The position numbers were made by a program, and so were the translations under genes. The notes under the pieces are model-generated. The model had not been told where the DNA came from. It worked only from the letters and a program-made list of their open reading frames with translations, and searched no databases. From positions 62,001 through 126,000 of the forward strand of contig NZ_FNJA01000002.1 in NCBI RefSeq assembly GCF_900104385.1: a DNA stretch of 64,000 bases. The letters run 5' to 3'. Each line of letters starts with the position of its first letter. The stretch's first letter is position 1. The stretch is from Rhodoferax sp. OV413 (GTDB lineage Bacteria; Pseudomonadota; Gammaproteobacteria; Burkholderiales; Burkholderiaceae_C). Positions 6,973 through 16,123 of this stretch are shown in pieces.

Positions 6973-9621
6973 TCAGCCGCTGATAGCCGCCGGCAGTGAC
7001 AAAAACTGCACCAGCTGCTCGGCTGGAATGGGCCGACCGAACAGATAGCCCTGGTAGGCCGCACAGCCGTGCTGGGCCAGGAAGGCCCGCTGCTCGTCGT
7101 TTTCCACACCTTCGGCAATCACGTTCAGGCCCAGGCTCTGGCCCAGGCCGATGATGGTGCGGGCGATGACCGCGTCGTTCGGGTCGGTCAGCACGTCGCG
7201 TACGAAGGATTGGTCGATCTTCAGCTGGTCCAGCGGCAGGCGCTTGAGGTAGGACAGCGACGAATAGCCGGTGCCGAAGTCGTCCAGCGAGAAGCTGACA
7301 CCAAAGGCCTGCAGCGCCTCCATCTTGTGGATGATCAGCTCGATATCGTCGGCTAGCAGGCTTTCGGTCAGCTCCAATTTGAGCTGGCTGGGCTTGGCGC
7401 CGGTCAAGGCCAGGGTTTCCTTGATCTGCTGCACAAAGCCCGGGTGCTTGAACTGGCGCACGCTGACGTTGACCGCCATGGTCAGGTGCTGGGTGGCGCT
7501 GTGGTCTTGCCAGGTGGCCAGCAGCGAACAGGCCTGCAGCAGCACCTGGCGGCCGAGTTCCAGGATCAGCCCGGTTTCCTCGGCCAGCGGGATGAAGGCC
7601 GCGGGCGAGACCATGCCGCGCTGTGGATGTTTCCAGCGGGCCAGGGCTTCGACGCCGGTCAGCGCGGTCTGGGCGTTGTGCTGGGTCTGGTAGACCAGGA
7701 ACAGCTCGTCCTGCTCCAGCGCTAGCCGCAGATCGGCCTCCAGAGCCGCCTTGTCGGTCACCGCGGCCTGCAGCTGGGGGTCGAAGAAGCCCACGGTATT
7801 GCGCCCCGCAGCCTTGGCCTGGTACATGGCGATGTCGGCCTGCTTGAGCAGCTCGCCCACGGTGTTGAGGCCGCCGCCGAACGGCGCGATGCCAATGCTG
7901 GAGGTGCTCTGGTGCTCGTGGCCCTCGAGCTTGTACGGGCTGCCCAGCGCGGCCAGTATTTTCTCGCCCACGCGCTTGGCCTGTTCGGCCACGCTGTGCG
8001 GGTTGTCGCCCAGCTCTTCCAGCATCACCACGAACTCGTCGCCACCGAGCCGGGCCACGGTGTCCATGCTGCGCACGGCGTGGCTCAGGCGCTGGGCCAC
8101 TTGCTGCAGCAGCATGTCGCCCTTGTCGTGGCCCAGGGTGTCGTTCAGGGTTTTGAAATGGTCGAGGTCGATGAACAGCAGCGCCCCGCCCTGGCCGCTG
8201 CGGGCGCTGGTGGCCAGCGCATGCTGCAGCCGGTCCAGCAGCAGCTGGCGGTTCGGCAGCTGGGTCAATGGGTCGTAGAAAGCCAGCTTCTGGATTTCTC
8301 GCTCGGCGGCCTTGCGTTGGGTGATGTCGGTGCTCAGGGCCAGGATGGAATGCGGCTGCTGCTCGGCGTCGGTGATCAGCGTCCAGCGGACCTCGACTTC
8401 GACCTGGCGGTTGTCCTTGCGGTAGATGGACAGCTCGCCGCGCCATTCGCCGGTTTCCAGCACCGATTGCAGGGCCTGGGCCACGGCGGGCGGATTGCGG
8501 TACACATGCTCGAGCATGGAGCGGCCAATCACTTCCTCGGCAGTCCAGCCGTACAGCTGCTCGGCGCTTTTGTTCATGTACAGCACCCGCTGGTCCATAC
8601 CGCGCACCACGATCGCGTCCTGGGCCTTGTCCAGCAGGGTCGCCTGCTGGTGGATGCGGGCGTCGGATGCACGCTTGCTCTCCTGGGCGCGCAAGTGGTC
8701 GATGCCGAAGGCAATGTCGCCCGCCAGCCGCTGCAGCAAGGGTATTTCGTCCGAGCCTATGTCGACCGTGTCGTTGGCGTACAGGTAGAACAGGCCGAAG
8801 GCGCGCTCGCTGTTGCGCAGCGGCAGGCTGGCCACGCCGCGCAGGTTGTCGACCCAGGGTTCCTTCAGCCAGCTCTGGAAGATGGCTTCGGCGCGGATGT
8901 CCGGCACGATCACCATTTCGCCCGAGCGCAGGGCCCGCCCGGCCGGCCCCTGGCCGTAGGGCGAATCGGCCGACCAGGACATGGGCCAGAGGGTGAAATG
9001 CTCGGCAATCGCGCCCGCGTGGGCGACGATCAGGATGTTTTTTTCGGCGTCGTCCTGCGCAAAGCCGACCCAGGCCATGCGGTAGCCGCCGATGTCTACG
9101 GCGATCTGGCAGATCTCGTGCAGCAGGGTCAGCTCGGAGGTGGCGCGCACCAGGGCTTCGTTGCAGGCCGTGACCATGGAATGGGCCCGGCTCAGGCGCG
9201 CCAGGTCTTTTTCGGTGCGCAGGTGCTGGGTGACGTCGTGGGCCTGCACCAGGCGGGCACGCTGGCCGTTGAACAGCAGGCTGTCGGTGGATATTTCTAC
9301 ATCGATCTCGCGGCCGTCCTTGGTGCGGTGGCGGCTGGGCTGGGCGTGCAGGGCTTCGTCGCTTGCAGTGATGTCGGCCTGCACCTGCTGCAGGTCCATG
9401 CCCAGGAATTCGGCCTGCGTATAGCCGTAGCGGGCGACTGCGGCCTGGTTGACCGCCAGGATGCGGTGGCTATGCCAGTCGGTGACCCAGATGGGCAGCG
9501 GGTTGCTGTCGAACAGCGTGCGGTACTGTTGCTCGGACACCCGCAGAGCCTGCAGCTGCGCGGCCTCGGAGGGCGGCGGCTGCGGAGTATTAGGGCTAGC
9601 GCTGGGCGACGTCTCTGCCAT
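6973..9621 (-). CDS. PAS-GAF-PAS-GGDEF-EAL cyclic-di-GMP signalling protein
   Basis: An 882-residue sensor-effector for cyclic di-GMP. Order: PAS about 28-140, GAF about 150-315, PAS about 325-445, GGDEF about 450-605, EAL about 620-870. The cyclase motif is an intact GGDEF (near residue 524), with a product-inhibition site RSMD five residues before it. The phosphodiesterase keeps EALAR, DDFGTGYSS and NVIAEGVE, so both activities could be real. No transmembrane segment is evident, which suggests cytosolic sensing. It lies 90 bases downstream of a close paralogue on the same strand and probably arose by tandem duplication. The sensed signal is unknown. Confidence 0.93.
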   Translation of the reverse strand: MAETSPSASPNTPQPPPSEAAQLQALRVSEQQYRTLFDSNPLPIWVTDWHSHRILAVNQAAVARYGYTQAEFLGMDLQQVQADITASDEALHAQPSRHRTKDGREIDVEISTDSLLFNGQRARLVQAHDVTQHLRTEKDLARLSRAHSMVTACNEALVRATSELTLLHEICQIAVDIGGYRMAWVGFAQDDAEKNILIVAHAGAIAEHFTLWPMSWSADSPYGQGPAGRALRSGEMVIVPDIRAEAIFQSWLKEPWVDNLRGVASLPLRNSERAFGLFYLYANDTVDIGSDEIPLLQRLAGDIAFGIDHLRAQESKRASDARIHQQATLLDKAQDAIVVRGMDQRVLYMNKSAEQLYGWTAEEVIGRSMLEHVYRNPPAVAQALQSVLETGEWRGELSIYRKDNRQVEVEVRWTLITDAEQQPHSILALSTDITQRKAAEREIQKLAFYDPLTQLPNRQLLLDRLQHALATSARSGQGGALLFIDLDHFKTLNDTLGHDKGDMLLQQVAQRLSHAVRSMDTVARLGGDEFVVMLEELGDNPHSVAEQAKRVGEKILAALGSPYKLEGHEHQSTSSIGIAPFGGGLNTVGELLKQADIAMYQAKAAGRNTVGFFDPQLQAAVTDKAALEADLRLALEQDELFLVYQTQHNAQTALTGVEALARWKHPQRGMVSPAAFIPLAEETGLILELGRQVLLQACSLLATWQDHSATQHLTMAVNVSVRQFKHPGFVQQIKETLALTGAKPSQLKLELTESLLADDIELIIHKMEALQAFGVSFSLDDFGTGYSSLSYLKRLPLDQLKIDQSFVRDVLTDPNDAVIARTIIGLGQSLGLNVIAEGVENDEQRAFLAQHGCAAYQGYLFGRPIPAEQLVQFLSLPAAISG

Positions 9622-9711
9622 ATTCCGTTTCTACTTCCGTCTGGGCTGTCTGAGGGTAGGAGCGAGCCCGCATGTTCTCACGGAAAAGCCGGCATTGCTG
9701 CAGGCTACGGG

Positions 9712-12684
9712 CTAGACGGTAGCCAAGGTGTCCATGAACGGCGCCAGCTGCTCGGCCGGCATGGGGCGGCCAAACAGGTAGCCCTGGTAGGCCTGGCAGC
9801 CGTGGCGGGCCAGGAAGTCGCGCTGCTCGGCGGTTTCCACCCCTTCGGCGATCACGTTCAGGCCCAGGCTCTGGGCCAGGCCGATGATGGTGCGGGCGAT
9901 CACCGCGTCGTTCGGGTCGGTCAGCACGTCGCGCACGAAAGACTGGTCGATCTTCAGTTGGTCCAGCGGCAGGCGCTTGAGGTAGGACAGCGACGAATAA
10001 CCGGTGCCGAAGTCGTCGAGCGAAAAGCCCACGCCGTGGATTTGTAGGGCTTCCATCTTGCGGATGATTTGCTCGATATCGTCGGCCAGCAGGCTTTCGG
10101 TCAGCTCCAGCTTGAGCTGCAGCGGGCTGGCGCCGGTCTGGGCCAGGGTGTCCACCACCTGCTGCACGAAGTCCGGGTGCTTGAACTGGCGCGAACTGAC
10201 GTTGACGGCCATGGTCAGGTGCTGGGTCTCTGCCGATTCGCCCCAGCGGGCCAGCTGGGTGCAGGCCTGCACCAGCACCTGGTGGCCAAGCTCCAGGATC
10301 AGGCCGGTTTCTTCGGCCAGCGGAATGAAGGCGGCCGGCGACACCAGGCCGCGCTGCGGATGGCGCCAGCGCACCAAGGCCTCTACGCCGGTCATGCGGC
10401 CCTGCGCGTTGTGCTGGGTCTGGTAGTGCAGGAACAGCTCGCCCAGAGCTACAGCCAGGCGCAGATCGGCCTCTAGCGCGGCGCGGGCGGTGACCTCGGC
10501 CTGCAGCTGCGGATCGAAGAAGCCCAGGGTATTGCGCCCTGCGCCCTTGGCCTGGTACATGGCGATGTCGGCCTGCTTGAGCAGCTCGCTCACGGTCTCG
10601 GGCTGGCGGCAGAACGGCGCGATGCCGATGCTGGAGGTGCTGAGGTGTTCCTTGCCGTCCAGCTGGTAGGGCGCGCTCAGCGCCGCCAATATTTTTTCGC
10701 CGATGTTCTTGGCGCAGGTGCCGGCGGCCTGCGGGTTCGGGCCCAGGTCTTCCAGCATCACGACGAACTCGTCGCCGCCGAGCCGGGCTACGGTGTCGGC
10801 GCCGCGCACGCAGGCGCTGAGGCGCAGAGCCACCTGTTGCAGCAGCAGATCGCCCTTGTCGTGGCCCAGGGTGTCGTTCAAGGTTTTGAAGTTGTCCAGG
10901 TCGATGAACAGCAGCGCCCCGCCCTGGCCGCTGCGCGCGCTGCTGGCCAGCGCATGCTGTAGCCGGTCCATCAGCAACTGGCGGTTCGGCAGCTGGGTCA
11001 AAGGGTCGTAGAAGGCCAGCTTTTGCACTTCGCGTTCAGCGGCCTTGCGCTGGGTGATGTCGGTGTTCACCGCCATGATGGAATATGGCTGGTTGTCGGC
11101 GTCGCGCACCAGGGTCCAGCGGGCCTCGACCACCATGCTGTTGCCGTCCTGGCGGTTCTGGGTGATCTCGCCATTCCATTCGCCATGCGCCAGCACGGCC
11201 TGGGTGGCAGCGGCGTAGGCCGCGGGGTTGTCGGTGTACACGTCGTCGACCATGGAGCGGCCCAGCACTTCGGCCGCGCTCCAGCCGTACAGGCGCTCGG
11301 CGCTTTTGTTCCAGAACAGCACGCGGTGGTCGATGCTGCGCACCACGATGGCGTCCTGGGCCTTGTCCAGCAGCGAGGCCTGGTGGTGGATGTGGGCGTC
11401 GGCCACGCGCTGGGCCGCCTGGGCCCGCAAATGGTCTATGCCAAAAGCAATGTCGTTGGCCAGTTGTTGCAGCAAGGCGACTTCGTCGGAGCCGATCTCC
11501 AGGGTTTCGTTGGCCGCCAGGTAAAACAGGCCGAAGCAGCGGCTGGCATTGCGCAGTGGCAGGCAGGCGACGCTGCGCTGGCCTTGGATCGGGTTCAGCG
11601 CCAGAAAGCGCTCGAACGCCGGGTCGGTGCGGATGTCGGGCACGATGACCGCTTCGCCGGAGCGCACCGCCCGCCCGGCCGGGCCCTGGCCATAGGGCGA
11701 GTCGACCGACCAGGACAGGGGCCAGGCCTTGGCGATCAGGGGCATGGCGCCGGCCGACGCGACCTGCAGGATGGATTGGCCCGCATCGTCCTGCGCAAAG
11801 CCGACCCAGGCCAGGCGGTAGCCGCCGATCTCCACCGTCATGCGGCAGATATCGTCGAGCAAGGCCGGTTCGCTGGTGGCGCGTATCAAAGCCTCGTTGC
11901 AGGCGCTCAGCATGCGCTGGGCCCGGCTCAGGCGGGCCAGGTCGCGCTCGGCGCGCAGCCGCTGGGTGACATCGTGGACCATCACCAGGCGCGCGGTTTC
12001 GCCGTTGAACTGGATGCTGCGGGTTGACATTTCCACATCGATCACGCTGCCGTCTTTGGTCAGGTGGCGGCGCGGCAGGGCGCGCAGGTTGTCGTCTTGC
12101 GCGGCGGCCTCGGCCAGCGGGTCGGGGCTGTCCGGCTGCACCGCGCAGCTGGTCAGCGCCAGAAATTCGTCCTGGGTGTAGCCGTAGTGGGCGATGGCGG
12201 CGGCGTTGACTGCCAGGATGCGCCGGCTGTGCTGCTCGCGCACCCACATCGGCTGGGGGTTGTTGTCAAACAGCTGGCGGTATTGCTGCTCGGAAGCCTG
12301 AAGCTGCAGCAAACGCTGTACCTGCGCGGCCAGGCTGGCCAGCGCGGCGGTCTGGGCCGGGTCGAGCTGGCGGGGCTGCGCGTCCATCACCCACAGCACG
12401 GCGACGCAGCCCTGGCCGGCGTCGTAGACCGGCGCAGCCGCGCAGAAGCGGATGCTGTCGCCGTCCAGCGGACCCAGAATTTGGGCCTGCGGCGAGGTGG
12501 TGATTTGCGCGCTCAGCGCCTGCAGCATGCCCAGGTTCAACGCGTCTGTGCCCACCTGCGCGGCAAGGCGGTGCTGACCGCCTTCTACCAGCGTCAAGGC
12601 CGCCAGCGGGCTGCGGCAAAGCTGCGCCGCCAGCTGGGTCAGCTGCTCAAAAGGGGGGACTGTGCGGGCGTCGTTGGTGGGCAT
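9712..12684 (-). CDS. GAF-PAS-GAF-PAS-GGDEF-EAL cyclic-di-GMP signalling protein
   Basis: A 990-residue paralogue of the downstream protein with about 120 extra N-terminal residues resembling a short GAF domain (LAALTLVEGGQHRLAAQVG, then FCAAAPVYDAGQGCVAV). After that the order is the same: PAS, GAF, PAS, GGDEF (near residue 636, with RGAD inhibition site) and EAL (EALVR, DDFGTGYSS, NVIAEGVE). Long blocks are identical in both, for example LPLDQLKIDQSFVRDVLTD. Catalytic residues are intact. The two genes share a strand and a 90-base gap, so they are likely co-transcribed. The extra GAF suggests the copies diverged in input, not output. Confidence 0.93.
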   Translation of the reverse strand: MPTNDARTVPPFEQLTQLAAQLCRSPLAALTLVEGGQHRLAAQVGTDALNLGMLQALSAQITTSPQAQILGPLDGDSIRFCAAAPVYDAGQGCVAVLWVMDAQPRQLDPAQTAALASLAAQVQRLLQLQASEQQYRQLFDNNPQPMWVREQHSRRILAVNAAAIAHYGYTQDEFLALTSCAVQPDSPDPLAEAAAQDDNLRALPRRHLTKDGSVIDVEMSTRSIQFNGETARLVMVHDVTQRLRAERDLARLSRAQRMLSACNEALIRATSEPALLDDICRMTVEIGGYRLAWVGFAQDDAGQSILQVASAGAMPLIAKAWPLSWSVDSPYGQGPAGRAVRSGEAVIVPDIRTDPAFERFLALNPIQGQRSVACLPLRNASRCFGLFYLAANETLEIGSDEVALLQQLANDIAFGIDHLRAQAAQRVADAHIHHQASLLDKAQDAIVVRSIDHRVLFWNKSAERLYGWSAAEVLGRSMVDDVYTDNPAAYAAATQAVLAHGEWNGEITQNRQDGNSMVVEARWTLVRDADNQPYSIMAVNTDITQRKAAEREVQKLAFYDPLTQLPNRQLLMDRLQHALASSARSGQGGALLFIDLDNFKTLNDTLGHDKGDLLLQQVALRLSACVRGADTVARLGGDEFVVMLEDLGPNPQAAGTCAKNIGEKILAALSAPYQLDGKEHLSTSSIGIAPFCRQPETVSELLKQADIAMYQAKGAGRNTLGFFDPQLQAEVTARAALEADLRLAVALGELFLHYQTQHNAQGRMTGVEALVRWRHPQRGLVSPAAFIPLAEETGLILELGHQVLVQACTQLARWGESAETQHLTMAVNVSSRQFKHPDFVQQVVDTLAQTGASPLQLKLELTESLLADDIEQIIRKMEALQIHGVGFSLDDFGTGYSSLSYLKRLPLDQLKIDQSFVRDVLTDPNDAVIARTIIGLAQSLGLNVIAEGVETAEQRDFLARHGCQAYQGYLFGRPMPAEQLAPFMDTLATV

Positions 12685-12849
12685 GAGAGTGGCTGCAGCC
12701 GCCCATTGCAGAGGGGGCCGTCGCTAAGGGGTATCCAGTGGTGCAGGCGAAAGTCTGCATCGGATCGTAAGCGAAAGTAAAGTTGCCGCGCGCTCCCACC
12801 CTTTTCGGCCGCTGGTGCGGCCCCGCATTCGGCTCCACTCAGACTGGTG

Positions 12850-13644
12850 TCAGCCCTCTATCGATTCGTGGCTGTCGGCGCTGCCCAGGCGCCAGTAGCC
12901 GGCGGCCTTGATCCACTGCGAGGGCTGGCCGCGCTCTACCAGCAGGCTGCGCGCCGCCTTGGCGGCGGTTGATTCGCAGGCCACCCAGGCGAAGACGTCG
13001 CCGGCGGGCAGCGCCAGCGTCTGCAGTTTTTCGAGCAGCTGGCTGCCGTGGGTGCGGCCCTGGCGGTGGGCCCAGACCACGGTCAGATCGGCGGCGGTGG
13101 TGAACTGCAGCTCGTCGTCCGGCCCGTCCACCTCGGCCAGCACCACCACTGGAGCGCCGGCGGGCAGCTCCAGCAGGCGCCGGCTGATGGCGGGCAGCGC
13201 GGTGTCGTCGCCGACCAGCAGGTGGCCGTCAAAGTCCACCGGGATCAGCAGCGAGCCGCGCGGGCCGGCCACGCCTATGCGCTGGCCTACCTGGGCCTGC
13301 AGTGCCCAGGCGGTGGCCGGGCCGGCGTCGTGCAGCGCGAAGTCGATGTCCAGCGTCAGCGCCTGGGCGTCATAGTTCAGCGGCGTGTAGTCGCGCATGG
13401 TCGGGCGTGGGCCGTCTTCGCTGGGGCGCACCAGTTCACCGGTGGCCGGGTCGGGAAAAATCAGTTTCACGTGGTCGCCGAAGCCGGGGCTGTGGAAGCC
13501 CTGCAGGTCGGCCCCGCCCAGCGTGATGCGCAGCATGTGGGCGCTGGTTTTCTGGATGCGCACGACGTCGAGCACGCGAAAACGCAGCTCGTGGCGTACG
13601 CGTTGCATCGCGCGGTCGGGGGTGGTGGCGGAGGTTGTCGTCAT
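12850..13644 (-). CDS. yqjH: Siderophore-interacting protein, YqjH-like ferric-siderophore reductase
   Basis: A 264-residue flavoprotein of the ViuB/YqjH/FAD-binding-9 family, which reduces ferric siderophores with NAD(P)H to release iron in the cytosol. The N-terminal FAD-binding beta barrel (about residues 18-140) has the flavin motif MRDYTPLNYD (R-x-Y-T). The C-terminal SIP domain (about 145-260) includes LLVGDDTALPAISRRL. It is co-transcribed with and immediately follows the PadR-type regulator (3-base gap). This pairing parallels yqjI-yqjH of E. coli, where YqjI represses yqjH. The symbol is by analogy. Confidence 0.88.
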   Translation of the reverse strand: MTTTSATTPDRAMQRVRHELRFRVLDVVRIQKTSAHMLRITLGGADLQGFHSPGFGDHVKLIFPDPATGELVRPSEDGPRPTMRDYTPLNYDAQALTLDIDFALHDAGPATAWALQAQVGQRIGVAGPRGSLLIPVDFDGHLLVGDDTALPAISRRLLELPAGAPVVVLAEVDGPDDELQFTTAADLTVVWAHRQGRTHGSQLLEKLQTLALPAGDVFAWVACESTAAKAARSLLVERGQPSQWIKAAGYWRLGSADSHESIEG

Positions 13645-13647
13645 AGG

Positions 13648-14169
13648 TCAGATCCGTTCAATACTTTGGGTGGTTTGGTCCAGCAATTGGGCAAATGCAT
13701 GGGCTTGTTCATCGCTGAGTGGGGAGGCCAGCCGCATGCGTACGGCCATTTTGAAATTCTCGATCGCGCGGACCACCTGCGGTGGGCGGCCCGGGCTGCC
13801 TGCGCCGGCGTCTTGCATGCGCGCCAGCATGGCGTCGGCCGCGGCGCGGTTGTCGGCCAGAAAAGCCTGGCCGGTGTCGGTGATGGTGTAGAGCTTGCGC
13901 CCGCCGCCGCTCTCGTCCATGGTGGTGTAGCCCAGCTCTTCCAGCAGAGTCAATGTGGGGTAGATCACACCCGGGCTGGGGCTGTAGCTGCCGCCCAGGC
14001 GGTCGCCGATTTCCTTGATCAACTCGTAGCCGTGGCGTGGTTTGTCGGCAATCAGCTGCAGCAGCACCAGGCGCAGGCCGCCATGGCCAAACACCCGCCC
14101 GCCGCCACCGCTGCCGTGGCGACCACCGCCGCGGCCGCCGCGTTCCATGCCTTCTTCAAAATGTCGCAT
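13648..14169 (-). CDS. yqjI: PadR-type regulator, YqjI-like
   Basis: A 173-residue PadR-family repressor. The Gly/Arg-rich N-terminal tail (residues 1-30) includes GGRHGSGGGG and ends VFGHGGLRLVLLQL. The winged helix follows (HGYELIKEIGDRLGGSYSPS, GVIYPTLTLLEE) and then a helical dimerisation segment. E. coli YqjI has the same FGHGELRLV junction and PSPGVIYPTL motif, preceded by a His/Cys-rich nickel- and iron-binding extension. Here that tail is shorter, has no Cys and few His (3, 18, 29), so metal sensing may be weaker or different. It lies directly upstream of the ferric-siderophore reductase and has a dyad-rich promoter. Confidence 0.85.
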   Translation of the reverse strand: MRHFEEGMERGGRGGGRHGSGGGGRVFGHGGLRLVLLQLIADKPRHGYELIKEIGDRLGGSYSPSPGVIYPTLTLLEELGYTTMDESGGGRKLYTITDTGQAFLADNRAAADAMLARMQDAGAGSPGRPPQVVRAIENFKMAVRMRLASPLSDEQAHAFAQLLDQTTQSIERI

Positions 14170-14178
14170 AGTCTTCTC

Positions 14179-14212
14179 GATATCATTTAGATGTCATTAC
14201 GATATATCTAAA
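14179..14212. promoter_or_regulatory. Candidate PadR-family operator
   Basis: The AT-rich 45 bases before the yqjI-like start hold TTTAGAT (14186-14192) and its inverse ATCTAAA (14206-14212), plus GATATC at 14179-14184 and GATATATC at 14201-14208. The dyad spacing fits a dimeric PadR protein and its position suits autoregulation of the two-gene operon. The exact operator is inferred. Confidence 0.45.
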
Positions 14213-14237
14213 TTAAATCGAAAGTAAGTCTAAAACA

Positions 14238-14278
14238 AAATAACCCTGCAGCGTCCTGGGGACATTGCAGGGTTATTT
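14238..14278 (-). terminator. Strong hairpin terminator downstream of the exonuclease gene
   Basis: A 13-base perfect inverted repeat: AAATAACCCTGCA at 14238-14250 and TGCAGGGTTATTT at 14266-14278, with a 15-base loop. On the minus strand the stem is followed by a U-rich run (TTATTTTGTTTTA), as expected for intrinsic termination after the exonuclease gene (stop at 14355), before the yqjI promoter. Confidence 0.75.
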
Positions 14279-14295
14279 ACTTGGAAAATACTATG

Positions 14296-14353
14296 CTTTT
14301 TGTAGCTGCTTACGCCAGTGGAATATGCGCTAGAGGCCGATTTGGCTTGAAAA
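14296..14353 (+). repeat. Palindromic intergenic repeat, copy R3 (degenerate stem)
   Basis: It keeps the family head (TTTTTGTAGCTGCTTACG) and tail (TAGAGGCCGATTTGGCTTGAAA), but the central inverted repeat is largely lost (14312-14330). It ends next to the exonuclease stop codon at 14355-14357. Confidence 0.65.
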
Positions 14354-14354
14354 A

Positions 14355-14972
14355 TCAGGCTGCAATCGAGCGGTGTTGGGCCAGCAGCTTGCCAACCGTG
14401 GCCTTGCTGCAGCGCTGCAAGTCCATCAGCAGCGCGCTGTGCGGTGCCGCCACGCCCCAGCGCTGGCGCAGGTCGTGCTGGATCTGGCCCAGCAGATGGG
14501 CAGCCATTTCGGCATCGGCCAGGGCTCGGTGGGCCTGGCCGGTGCGTGGCAGGCGGTGGTAGTCGACCAGCGAGCCCAGTTTGTGGTTCGGTGCCTGCGG
14601 GTACAGGCGGCGCGCCAACAACAGGGTGCACACAAACGGCTGGGCCGCGGGCAGGGCTATGCGTGCCAGCTCGGCCTGCCAGAACTTGCGGTCGAAGGCG
14701 GCGTTGTGCGCTACCAGAGGCGTGTCGCCGACAAAGCGGCTGGCCTCGCCCATCACCTGGGCGGCAGTCGGTGCGTCGGCCAACATGGCGTTGGTGATGC
14801 CGGTCAGCTGGGTGATGAAGCTGGGGATGCGCACGCCGGCGTTCATCAGGCTCTGGTAGCGGTCCACCACCCTGCCCTGCTCCAGCATCACGATGGCGAC
14901 CTCGGTGGCGCGGTCGCCCTGGCCAGGCGAGATGCCGGTGGTTTCGAAGTCGATGACGGCTAATCGGGTCAT
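14355..14972 (-). CDS. 3'-5' exonuclease, DEDDh (RNase T / DNA Pol III epsilon-like)
   Basis: A 205-residue exonuclease domain protein. The DEDDh motifs are in order: Exo I IDFETTG (Asp8, Glu10), Exo II VAHNAAFDRKF, and Exo III HRALADAEM (His and Asp five residues apart). Metal-dependent trimming of DNA or RNA 3' ends is the family activity. There is no polymerase or BRCT domain, so it is a stand-alone enzyme. The ATG at 14972 begins at MTRLAVIDFETTG, the normal family start. It lies 5 bases downstream of the DUF4143 ATPase, so the two are likely co-transcribed. Confidence 0.9.
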   Translation of the reverse strand: MTRLAVIDFETTGISPGQGDRATEVAIVMLEQGRVVDRYQSLMNAGVRIPSFITQLTGITNAMLADAPTAAQVMGEASRFVGDTPLVAHNAAFDRKFWQAELARIALPAAQPFVCTLLLARRLYPQAPNHKLGSLVDYHRLPRTGQAHRALADAEMAAHLLGQIQHDLRQRWGVAAPHSALLMDLQRCSKATVGKLLAQHRSIAA

Positions 14973-14977
14973 GCGTC

Positions 14978-16123
14978 CTACCCTGGCAACACCGCCCACA
15001 GCGGCACGGCTTCCACGCCATCGGCCATGCGGTACCGGTGCTGGCCCGGATACACCACGTAGAGCGCGTCCAGCTTCAGGTCGCGCTGGGCGATGCGCAT
15101 CGACAGGGTGACTTTGGGCGCGTCGGCGCGCTGGAATTCCACGCCGATGCGCTGCGTACCTTTCAGCATCAGCAGATCCAGCCGGGCGCCCGCGTGGGTG
15201 GCCCAGTACCAGGCGCTGTCGGGCCGGGCGATGCGCAGCACCTGCTCCAGTGCAAAACCTTCCCAGCTGGCGCCGCATATGGGGTGCGCCAGCAGCTGCG
15301 GCAGGCTGTGCACGCCCATCAGCGCGTGCAACAGGCCGGAGTCGCGCAGGTACAGCTTGGGGGCTTTGACCTGGCGCTTGCCCAGGTCCTCGTACCAGGG
15401 CGCGAGCTGGCGCACCATGAAGGTCTGCGTCAGGTGGTCCAGGTAGCGGCGCACCGTGGTTTCGCTGATGCCCAGTGAGCGCGCCAGCGGTGCGGAGTTC
15501 CAGGTCTGGCCATGGGTATGGGCCAGCATCTGCCAGAAGCGCAGCATTTGCGGCGCGGGCACGTTCATGCCCAGCTGCGGCAGGTCGCTGTACAAAAAGC
15601 GCTGCATGGCGGCATCGCGCCAGGTGGCGCTCACGCTGTCGGAGGCTTCCAGGAAAGCATCGGGAAAACCACCGCGCAGCCAGAGCCGGTTGGCGGCATC
15701 GCTGTCGGCGCCCACCTCGTCGAGGTTGAAGCCGGTGACTTCCAGCGTGACCGCGCGGCCCAGCAGCGACTCGGTCTTGTGCATGGCGCTGGGGCTGGCG
15801 CTGCCCAGCAGCAGGTACTGGCCTTTGCGGTGGATGTGGCTGGGCCGGTCTATCAGTACGCGCAGCACTTCGTTCAGCTCGGGCATGTGCTGCACCTCGT
15901 CGATCACCACCAGGCCATCCAGATGCTCCAGCGCGGCCATGGGTTCAGCCAGGCGGCGGCGCGAAGCCGCATTTTCCAGGTCGAAGTAGTTCGGCGATTC
16001 GGTCGAAATGAAGTCCCGCGCCAAGGTGGTTTTGCCCACCTGCCGGGGCCCCACCAGCTCCACCGCACGGAAGGATTTGAGCAGCTGGCGTAGGCGGTTT
16101 TGGAGGTCGGAACGGTTAACCAT
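14978..16123 (-). CDS. AAA_14 / DUF4143 family ATPase
   Basis: A 381-residue protein with an N-terminal P-loop ATPase domain: Walker A GPRQVGKTT at residues 25-33 and Walker B LVVIDEVQHMPEL from residue 71. The C-terminal DUF4143 region includes a winged-helix-like segment (LARSLGISETTVRRYLDHL) and a nuclease-like fold end (GARLDLLMLKGTQRIGVEFQ). Such ATPases are widespread, variable between strains and of unknown role; some are suspected in DNA transactions or genome conflict. The AT-rich flank upstream (16124-16260) contrasts with the GC-rich neighbourhood and may mark an insertion. Co-transcribed with the exonuclease. Confidence 0.88.
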   Translation of the reverse strand: MVNRSDLQNRLRQLLKSFRAVELVGPRQVGKTTLARDFISTESPNYFDLENAASRRRLAEPMAALEHLDGLVVIDEVQHMPELNEVLRVLIDRPSHIHRKGQYLLLGSASPSAMHKTESLLGRAVTLEVTGFNLDEVGADSDAANRLWLRGGFPDAFLEASDSVSATWRDAAMQRFLYSDLPQLGMNVPAPQMLRFWQMLAHTHGQTWNSAPLARSLGISETTVRRYLDHLTQTFMVRQLAPWYEDLGKRQVKAPKLYLRDSGLLHALMGVHSLPQLLAHPICGASWEGFALEQVLRIARPDSAWYWATHAGARLDLLMLKGTQRIGVEFQRADAPKVTLSMRIAQRDLKLDALYVVYPGQHRYRMADGVEAVPLWAVLPG

